From: Acidobacteriota bacterium
GTDB taxonomy: Bacteria > Acidobacteriota > Terriglobia > Acidiferrales > 2-02-FULL-67-57
Assembly (NCBI GenBank): GCA_016189965.1
Contig: JACPRL010000130.1
Location: 1-5,860, forward strand
Reading direction: 5' to 3'
DNA: 5,860 nt
Below the pieces are notes generated by a model that saw only the letters and a list, made by a program, of their open reading frames with translations, was not told where the DNA came from and ran no database searches. Shown here in pieces: positions 1 to 4,597 of the stretch (the first letter of the stretch is position 1; each line of letters opens with the position of its first letter). The translations under genes and the position numbers were made by a program.

Positions 1-19
1 CAGCGGCTCCTTTATCCCG
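1..19 (+). repeat. 19-nt direct repeat, copy 1
   Basis: CAGCGGCTCCTTTATCCCG occurs here and again, identical, at 151-169, offset by exactly 150 bases. After the shared 19 bases the copies diverge, then both reach a similar tail (GATCCGCTTTTC near 33-44 and GACCTGCTTTTC near 207-218). That suggests two versions of one element with different middles. Because the window begins at this repeat, the element may extend further left. Confidence 0.6.
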
Positions 20-87
20 AGCGCGGTCGGGAGATCCGCTTTTCTGCCGCAAACCACCTTCGCACCCGCATCTCGCAGCTTCAGTAG

Positions 88-126
88 GACAGGCATTCGT
101 GCCTGTCATGCCCGCGCAGCGGGCAT
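88..126. repeat. Two back-to-back perfect hairpins, the first with a TTCG loop
   Basis: The first hairpin has an 8-bp perfect stem, GACAGGCA (88-95) with TGCCTGTC (100-107), closed by the loop TTCG. UUCG is an unusually stable RNA tetraloop, although its classic closing pair is C-G rather than the A-T here. The second follows with no gap: ATGCCCGC (108-115), loop GCA, GCGGGCAT (119-126). The nonamer GGCATTCGT occurs at 92-100 and again at 122-130. No T-tract follows, so this is not a standard intrinsic terminator. It could still fold in RNA, or be a dispersed palindromic repeat of the REP type. Confidence 0.75.
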
Positions 127-150
127 TCGTCCTTCACTCCCCGTCCAACT

Positions 151-207
151 CAGCGGCTCCTTTATCCCGCTTGCCCTGAGCGCAGCCGAAGGGAGCGGAG
201 TCGAGGG
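151..207 (+). repeat. Composite repeat: 19-nt direct repeat copy 2 plus a tandem GAGCG 15-mer
   Basis: This element starts with the second copy of CAGCGGCTCCTTTATCCCG (151-169). It continues with GAGCGCAGCCGAAGG (178-192), immediately followed by GAGCGGAGTCGAGGG (193-207), which matches it at 12 of 15 positions. A third relative, GAGCGAAGCCGAGGG, lies downstream of recR at 904-918. Reverse-strand reading produces the protein string LDSAPFGCAQG, which I recognise as a common artefact of this repeat class in automated annotations. I infer a short dispersed intergenic repeat with no coding role. Confidence 0.65.
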
Positions 208-227
208 ACCTGCTTTTCGGTTTTCCG

Positions 228-827
228 ATGAAAGAACTCGCTGAACCCATCCGGCGCCTCATCGAAGAACTCAAGCGCCTTCCCGGCATCGGCACCAAGA
301 CGGCCACCCGCCTCGCCTTCCACCTCCTGCGGCAGCCGCCCGAGGACGTCGAGCGGCTGGCGGCGGCGCTGCGCGACGCCCGCGAGTCGCTGCGCACCTG
401 CGCCGCCTGCCACAACCTCACCGACCAGGAGTTCTGCGAATTCTGCCGCTCGGAGAGCCGCAACCGCCGCCAGGTCTGCGTGGTCGAGTCCCCGCAGGAC
501 ATCATCAACCTGGAAAGGACCGGCCGCTACCAGGGGCTCTACCACGTGCTGGGCGGCGTCATCGCCCCGCTCAGCGGCGTTACGCCCGAGCAGTTGAACA
601 TCAAGACGCTGCTGGCGCGCCTCGAGCCGAACACGGTCGAAGAAGTCATCATCGCCACCAACCCCACCGCCGAAGGCGACGCCACCGCCCTCTATCTCGC
701 CAAGCTCCTCAAGCCGCTCGGCGTGCGCGTCACGCGGCTGGCCGTCGGCCTGCCCCTCGGCGGCGAACTCGAATACACCGACGCCGGCACCCTCCAGCAC
801 GCCCTCGACGCCCGTAGGGAGCTTTGA
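228..827 (+). CDS. recR: Recombination mediator protein RecR
   Basis: RecR works with RecO (and RecF) in the cytoplasm to load RecA onto single-stranded DNA coated by SSB at gaps and stalled forks. The 199-residue product has the family's usual length and domain order. A helix-hairpin-helix region with LPGIG (18-22) lies in residues 8-30. A four-cysteine zinc finger follows (C58, C61, C70, C73). The Toprim domain spans about 81-176, with E87 in VVESPQ and the ATNPTAEGDATALYL block (143-157). The C-terminus carries GLPLGGELEY (174-183), typical of RecR. The ATG gives the expected family N-terminus (MKELAEPIRRLIEELKRLPG), so the start is convincing despite no Shine-Dalgarno sequence. Repeat-rich DNA lies on both sides, so it appears to stand alone. 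Nothing looks truncated or altered. Confidence 0.97.
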   Translation: MKELAEPIRRLIEELKRLPGIGTKTATRLAFHLLRQPPEDVERLAAALRDARESLRTCAACHNLTDQEFCEFCRSESRNRRQVCVVESPQDIINLERTGRYQGLYHVLGGVIAPLSGVTPEQLNIKTLLARLEPNTVEEVIIATNPTAEGDATALYLAKLLKPLGVRVTRLAVGLPLGGELEYTDAGTLQHALDARREL

Positions 828-918
828 ACGCTGGGATCGAAGTGAACGGCCAGATCGGCCGAAAGCTGAAGGCCCAATATCAGCCAGCCTGCCGACTCGC
901 CCCGAGCGAAGCCGAGGG

Positions 919-972
919 GAGCCCTGTGCGTAGGCAGGCCAGCCTGCCGGAGCCTTGTGCATAGGCAGGCCA
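919..972 (+). repeat. 23-nt tandem repeat pair containing a palindrome
   Basis: Copies at 919-941 and 950-972 match at 21 of 23 positions with a period of 31 bases; both end in TAGGCAGGCCA. Between them lies a perfect inverted repeat, GGCAGGC (933-939), CA, GCCTGCC (942-948). The motif CCAGCCTGCCG also occurs at 884-894 and 939-949, so several alternative stems are possible in this interval. The GTG at 957 that opens the longest TPR frame lies inside the second copy, which makes it a doubtful start codon. Confidence 0.7.
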
Positions 973-2075
973 CCGCGAACTCTAATCGCGACCCGTGTTG
1001 CCACCAACACCCCCTGCACAAGACAGTCCAGCCTGGTGGCTCCTGCCACCGGGAACCCGCGACCCGTGAAAGGAAGGCTGTCATTCTGAGCGGAGCGAAG
1101 AATCCCCTCGGCCAGACTCCAACGCCTGTCATTACGAGCGCAGCGAGGAATCTGCTTGTCGGTGCGTTGCTGATCCCGTTGTCTGCTCTTGCCTTGGCAG
1201 GTCAAACCCAAGCGCCGCCCGGCCAGCCCGAGGCCACCTCGCTGCTCGGCCACCCGCTCTACGCGCCGCCATTATCCTCCGAGCAGCGCGCGCGACTGGA
1301 AGAAAACCTGGGCCGGGCGCGGGCCGAGTTCGAAAAGAACCCCGACGACCCCCACGCCCTCATCTGGCTCGGCCGCCGCACCGCCTACCTGGGCCGCTTT
1401 CGCGAGGCCATCTCTCTCTACTCCCAGGGCATCGAGAAGCACCCCGACGACGCGCGCCTCTACCGCCACTGCGGCCACCGCTACATCACCGTGCGCGAAC
1501 TTGACCTCGCCATCGCCGACCTCGAGCGCGCCGCCCGCCTCGTCGAAGGCCAGCCGGACGAAGTCGAGCCCGACGGCCAACCCAACCCGCAGAACATCCC
1601 CCGCAGCACCCTGCAGACCAACATCTTCTACCACCTCGGCCTGGCCTACTACCTCAAAGGCGACTTCGCCCGCGCCCGCCAAGCCTTTGAAACCTGTCTC
1701 CTGCTCTCCCCCAACAACGACATGGTCGTCGCCTCCAGCTACTGGCTCTACCTCACCCTGCGCCGCCTCGGCGACCCCAACGAAGCGCTCTTCATCCTCC
1801 AGCCCATCGAGGAGAAGATGAACATCCTCGAAAACTTCTCCTACCACCAGCTCCTGCTGCTCTTCAAAGGCCAGCGCACGCCGGAGGCGGTGCTCGCCTC
1901 GGCCGGCGAGGGCGAGCTCGACCGCGCCACGCTCGGCTACGGCGTCGGTGCCTTCTATCTGGTCAATGGCGAGCGGGAGAAAGCAACCGCGCTCTTCCGC
2001 CAGGTAACCGCCGGCACGCTCTGGCCCGCCTTCGGCTTCCTCGCCGCCGAAGCCGAACTCGCCCGCCACCGCTAA
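957..2075 (+). CDS. Probable exported tetratricopeptide-repeat (TPR) protein, start uncertain
   Basis: This is a helical-repeat protein of unknown specific role. TPRs usually mediate protein-protein contacts. In the 372-residue maximal frame, TPR-like units are visible at about 131-164 (LIWLGRRTAYLGRFREAI), 165-198, 219-252 (YHLGLAYYLKGDFARARQAF) and 258-285, with a weaker one at about 326-359. Residues 66-81 (LLVGALLIPLSALALA) form a hydrophobic stretch ending in an Ala-Leu-Ala site before GQ, so a signal peptide and export are likely. Residues 1-65 are largely read from repeats, and the GTG at 957 lies inside one. The next usable in-frame start is TTG at 1167, which would give a protein of about 302 residues but leave the signal peptide without its usual basic n-region. 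No start has a well-placed Shine-Dalgarno sequence. The TPR body is intact. Its partner is unknown, and no neighbour clearly shares its function. Confidence 0.8.
   Translation: MHRQATANSNRDPCCHQHPLHKTVQPGGSCHREPATRERKAVILSGAKNPLGQTPTPVITSAARNLLVGALLIPLSALALAGQTQAPPGQPEATSLLGHPLYAPPLSSEQRARLEENLGRARAEFEKNPDDPHALIWLGRRTAYLGRFREAISLYSQGIEKHPDDARLYRHCGHRYITVRELDLAIADLERAARLVEGQPDEVEPDGQPNPQNIPRSTLQTNIFYHLGLAYYLKGDFARARQAFETCLLLSPNNDMVVASSYWLYLTLRRLGDPNEALFILQPIEEKMNILENFSYHQLLLLFKGQRTPEAVLASAGEGELDRATLGYGVGAFYLVNGEREKATALFRQVTAGTLWPAFGFLAAEAELARHR
1032..1053. repeat. Hairpin, 9-bp stem with a TCCT loop
   Basis: CCTGGTGGC (1032-1040) pairs with GCCACCGGG (1045-1053) around the loop TCCT, with one T-G wobble at 1034/1051. 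It has no T-tract. It lies within the repeat-dense region and is probably part of the same intergenic repeat cluster. Confidence 0.55.
1078..1152 (+). repeat. Two copies of a 27-nt intergenic repeat (CTGTCATT...GAATC)
   Basis: Copy A (1078-1104) and copy B (1126-1152) are both 27 bases, begin CTGTCATT, end GAATC, match at 23 of 27 positions and have a period of 48. The centre of A is GAGCGGAGCGAA and of B GAGCGCAGCGAG, related to the GAGCG 15-mers at 178-207 and 904-918. In the TPR frame they translate as VILSGAKNP and VITSAARNL, strings I recognise as recurrent artefacts when this repeat class is read as protein. In copy A, ATTCT (1083-1087) and AGAAT (1099-1103) can pair. Copy B ends 14 bases before the in-frame TTG at 1167, so the repeat directly abuts, and may have invaded, the start of the TPR gene. 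Confidence 0.75.
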
Positions 2076-2118
2076 CAGCCGCGCGCGGAGGTCCTGCGCC
2101 GCCCGCTGAGTCCCCGGC

Positions 2119-2124
2119 TATAAT
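2119..2124 (+). promoter_or_regulatory. TATAAT -10 box placed for leaderless transcription
   Basis: A perfect TATAAT lies in the 55-bp gap after the TPR gene, and six bases separate it from the ATG at 2131. Transcription normally begins about seven bases past a -10 box, so the predicted first RNA base is at or next to the A of the start codon, giving a leaderless message. No good -35 hexamer is visible at 16-19 bp spacing. There is also no Shine-Dalgarno sequence near the ATG, as expected for a leaderless gene. The position of the transcript start is inferred. Confidence 0.65.
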
Positions 2125-2130
2125 CGCGGG

Positions 2131-2718
2131 ATGGCGGAATACGCCTACCTCAGCCTGCGCTTTCGCGAGTTCACCATTGAGCGCGGGCTGCATCACCTCG
2201 AGGCGGCGCTCCAGCTTTTTCCGCAGTCGGCGGCGCGGCCGGGCTTCCGCCTGGTCGTCCGCAGCCTGGGACCGGAGGAACCTTCAACCGTGGAGCGCGA
2301 CCTGATCGCCTCACCCGCCGACGTCCGCGCGCTCGCCTCCGAGTTCCTCCACGAGGACACCGCCTACGAAGTAACGGCCCACTGGGATTTGTGTCGGCCG
2401 CGGGGCACGGCGGGGTGGGAGCAAGGGGCGTCGCCCGTGGAATTCCTCTTGGAGGGGCAAAAATATTACCCCGGTCGCGAGCCCGCCGACCGCGAGCATC
2501 TGCTGGTGAACCTCGGGCCGGAACATCTCTATATCGGCGCGGAGGAAATCCCGACACCCGAAACTCGGCGCTACCTCCGAGAAAACAACCGCCGACTCTA
2601 CGACTTCCTCCGCGCGCTGGAGACAAGCCTGCCACTGACCGAGTGCCTGCTGTGGTCGGAAGGCGAGCAGGACTTCGCCCGCCGCTGCGAGGAAATGCTC
2701 GCCGCGCGGAACTCTTAA
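2131..2718 (+). CDS. Conserved-looking hypothetical protein of 195 residues
   Basis: I do not recognise a named family and assign no function. The product seems soluble and cytoplasmic, with no signal peptide or membrane segment. The first two-thirds appear alpha/beta, with a strand-like start (YAYLSLRFREF, 4-14) and the blocks AYEVTAHWDL (78-87), VEFLLEGQKYY (103-113) and LVNLGPEHLYIG (125-136). The last third (about 141-195) is charged and probably helical, with an ENNRRLYDFLRALE helix near 151-164. There are three cysteines (C88, C172, C186), not arranged as a metal site. Third positions strongly favour G/C like the neighbouring genes, which supports real coding. My impression, from memory only, is that similar uncharacterised proteins occur in Acidobacteriota. 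A -10 box just upstream suggests it has its own promoter. A 103-bp gap with another promoter separates it from the exporter genes, so the proximity gives little functional information. Confidence 0.85.
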   Translation: MAEYAYLSLRFREFTIERGLHHLEAALQLFPQSAARPGFRLVVRSLGPEEPSTVERDLIASPADVRALASEFLHEDTAYEVTAHWDLCRPRGTAGWEQGASPVEFLLEGQKYYPGREPADREHLLVNLGPEHLYIGAEEIPTPETRRYLRENNRRLYDFLRALETSLPLTECLLWSEGEQDFARRCEEMLAARNS

Positions 2719-2749
2719 ACTCTTTCACCCTTTCACTCTTCCCGCCGAG

Positions 2750-2779
2750 TGGACGCAACGCGGCGCGCGCCCCTATAAT
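2750..2779 (+). promoter_or_regulatory. Sigma70-type promoter for the ABC exporter operon
   Basis: TATAAT at 2774-2779 is a perfect -10 hexamer. Eighteen bases upstream, TGGACG (2750-2755) matches four of six -35 consensus positions (TTGACA). The predicted transcript start is near 2786, leaving a leader of about 35 bases before the TTG at 2822. I see no operator-like palindrome. Just upstream, the pyrimidine-rich tract at 2719-2743 contains the octamer CTTTCACC/T twice in tandem (2722-2729 and 2730-2737), of unknown meaning. Confidence 0.6.
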
Positions 2780-2821
2780 GTTTCTTTGCTGCTGCCCTGA
2801 CCCCGGGCCTCGGCGAAACCC

Positions 2822-4597
2822 TTGGACGACGGAACCAACACAAGCCCATCGCTGCGCGGCTTCGAGCGCATCCGCCCGCTCTTCCCCTACCTGCGGCGCT
2901 ACCGCCGCGGCATCGCCCTGGGCATCGTCTGTCTGCTCGCCAATAACACCATCTGGATGAGCTTCCCACTGGTGCTGGGCTGGGCGATTGACCGGTTGGC
3001 GGCCGGGGCCACGCTCGGCACGCTGGCGCTCTACGCCACCGCGCTCGTCGCCATCGCGCTCGGCCGCGGCCTCTTCCTCTACGCCATGCGCCGCATCCTC
3101 ATCAACATCTCCCGCGACATCGAGTACGACCTGCGCAACGACCTCTTCCAGCACCTCGAACAGCAGCCCACCCGCTTCTACACCCGCTGGCGTATCGGCG
3201 ACCTGATGTCGCGCCTCACCAACGACCTCAACGCCGTCCGCATGATGGTCGGCCCGGCGCTGATGTACAGCGCCAACGCCCTGGCCGCCTTCCCGCTGGC
3301 CATCGCCGTGATGCTCTACATCAAATGGCAGCTCACCCTGCTGGTGCTCCTCCCCGTCCCCGCGGTCGTGCTGGCGGTGAAGTACTTCAGCCACGTCATC
3401 CACGTGCGCTTCGAGCGCATCCAGGCCAAGCTGGCCGACCTGACCGCGCGCGTGCAAGAGAACGTGGCCGGGGTGCGGCTGCTGCGCGCCTTCGTGCAGG
3501 AGAAGGCGGAGGAAGCCACCTTTGACCGCCTGAACCGCGAGTACGTGGAGAAAAACCGCGGGCTGATCCGCGTGCAGGGGCTCTTCTTCCCGGCGCTCGA
3601 AGCCTTGCTGACCTTCGCCTTCCTCATGGTGCTGTGGCTGGGCGGCCGGGCGGTTCTGGCGGGCGACATCTCCGTGGGCGACTTCGTCGCCTTCACGCAG
3701 TACATGTTCCTGCTCACCTGGCCCATGATCGCGCTCGGCTGGGTCATCAACATCTTCGAGCGCGGCGCGGCGTCGCTTGGGCGGCTCAACGAGCTGCTCA
3801 CCGCCCCGCCCGACATCGTCGACCGCGCCGAGCCCGACGCCCCCGAAGCCATCCGCGGCGCCATCGAATTCCACCAACTCGATTTCAGCTACAACGGCCT
3901 GCCGGTCCTGCGCGGCATTTCGCTCGACATCCCCGCCGGCAGCACGGTGGCGATTGTCGGCCCCACCGGCTCCGGCAAGAGCACCCTGGTCAACCTCATC
4001 GGGCGGCTCTACGACGCCCCCGACGGCGCGGTGCGCCTCGACGATCTGCCAGTGACCGCCCACCGGCTCGACACCCTACGGCGGGCTCTGGGCTACGTCC
4101 CGCAGGAAACCTTTCTCTTCAGCGACACGCTGCGGGAAAACATCGCCTTGGGCCGCCCCGACGCCACCGACGAAGAGATCGCCGCTGCGGCCGACATTGC
4201 CGGCCTGGCCGACGACATCGCCGGCTTCCCGCGCGGCTATGACACCCTGGTGGGCGAGCGCGGCATCACGCTCTCCGGCGGGCAGAAGCAGCGCACCGCG
4301 CTGGCGCGCGCGCTCCTGCGCGACCCGCGCATCCTCATCCTCGACGACGCGCTCTCCAGCGTCGACACGCTGACCGAGGAAAAGATTCTCCGCCGCCTCA
4401 CCGGCGTGATGCGCGAGCGCACCACCCTGCTCATCTCCCACCGCGTCTCCACCGTGCGCCACGCCGACCAGATCGTCGTGCTGAAGGAGGGCCGCATCGT
4501 CGAGCGCGGCACGCACGAAGAGCTGCTCGCGCTCGGCGGCTACTACGCCGACCTCTACCAGAAGCAGTTGCTCGAAGAGGAACTGGAACGCGCATGA
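2822..4597 (+). CDS. ABC exporter subunit with degenerate catalytic site (BmrC/TM287/MdlA-like half)
   Basis: This is a 591-residue half-transporter with an N-terminal membrane domain fused to an ATPase domain, acting in the inner membrane to export an unidentified, perhaps hydrophobic or drug-like, substrate. Six membrane helices are likely at about 28-52, 66-90, 142-164, 167-187, 253-278 and 285-312. The ATPase domain has A-loop Y357, Walker A GPTGSGKST (380-388), Q-loop Q428, the exporter X-loop VGERG (477-481), signature LSGGQ (484-488), Walker B ILILD (504-508), D-loop SSVD (512-515) and switch H540. The residue after Walker B, normally the catalytic Glu, is Asp (D509). The same change marks the weak-site subunit of heterodimeric exporters such as BmrCD and TM287/288. 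The in-frame stop at 2798-2800 makes TTG at 2822 the best start; later ones would cut into helix 1. No Shine-Dalgarno sequence is seen. It overlaps the next gene by four bases. Confidence 0.93.
   Translation: MDDGTNTSPSLRGFERIRPLFPYLRRYRRGIALGIVCLLANNTIWMSFPLVLGWAIDRLAAGATLGTLALYATALVAIALGRGLFLYAMRRILINISRDIEYDLRNDLFQHLEQQPTRFYTRWRIGDLMSRLTNDLNAVRMMVGPALMYSANALAAFPLAIAVMLYIKWQLTLLVLLPVPAVVLAVKYFSHVIHVRFERIQAKLADLTARVQENVAGVRLLRAFVQEKAEEATFDRLNREYVEKNRGLIRVQGLFFPALEALLTFAFLMVLWLGGRAVLAGDISVGDFVAFTQYMFLLTWPMIALGWVINIFERGAASLGRLNELLTAPPDIVDRAEPDAPEAIRGAIEFHQLDFSYNGLPVLRGISLDIPAGSTVAIVGPTGSGKSTLVNLIGRLYDAPDGAVRLDDLPVTAHRLDTLRRALGYVPQETFLFSDTLRENIALGRPDATDEEIAAAADIAGLADDIAGFPRGYDTLVGERGITLSGGQKQRTALARALLRDPRILILDDALSSVDTLTEEKILRRLTGVMRERTTLLISHRVSTVRHADQIVVLKEGRIVERGTHEELLALGGYYADLYQKQLLEEELERA

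Larger units (their letters stand above)
1..227. other. Repeat-rich non-coding leader upstream of recR
   Basis: I see no gene I can support here. All three forward frames are open over the first 84 bases, which is weak evidence in GC-rich DNA, and none resembles a known protein. The region holds a 19-nt direct repeat (1-19 and 151-169), two adjacent perfect hairpins (88-126) and a GAGCG-type repeat (178-207) ending 20 bases before the recR start codon. I found no good TATAAT-like box or Shine-Dalgarno sequence for recR. The GAGGGA at 203-208 is about 19 bases from the ATG, too far for a usual ribosome binding site. In many bacteria recR follows dnaX and the ybaB/ebfC gene closely. Neither is visible, so any such linkage would have to lie left of the window. 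Confidence 0.6.
828..1166. other. Repeat-dense region between recR and the TPR gene
   Basis: This stretch of about 340 bases after the recR stop is mostly repeats: a GAGCGAAGCCGAGGG unit (904-918), a 23-nt repeat pair (919-941 and 950-972), a palindrome (933-948), a hairpin (1032-1053) and two 27-nt repeat copies (1078-1104 and 1126-1152). The recR stop is not followed by a hairpin with a T-tract, so I cannot call a terminator. I see no clear promoter either. From 957 the TPR frame is open throughout, but its translation here is largely repeat-derived and unlike a conserved domain, so I treat most of it as probably non-coding. Confidence 0.6.

Noticed and set aside
1..87. Possible 3' end of an upstream gene (28 codons ending in TAG at 85-87, one base before the first hairpin)
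   Set aside because: All three forward frames are open over the first 84 bases, the peptide resembles nothing I know, and its first 19 bases are copied at 151-169 in non-coding DNA. It stays possible but cannot be supported without sequence to the left.
88..130. Intrinsic transcription terminator
   Set aside because: The stems are strong but no T-tract follows (TCGTCCTTCACTCC), so the standard definition is not met.
162..1253. Reverse-strand open frame of 363 codons across recR
   Set aside because: It runs opposite recR and through the repeats; strings such as ILRSAQND and CARND are typical mistranslations of these repeats.
2778..2960. Frame opening with the ATG that overlaps the TATAAT box
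   Set aside because: The ATG is part of the promoter and upstream of the predicted transcript start, and the frame continues as a Ser/Ala/Thr-rich shadow of the exporter gene.
2171..4063. Long reverse-strand open frame of 630 codons
   Set aside because: It lies opposite the 195-residue gene and the ABC exporter, both with strong protein evidence. Such frames are expected opposite genes with high G/C at third positions, and the translation has no recognisable domain.
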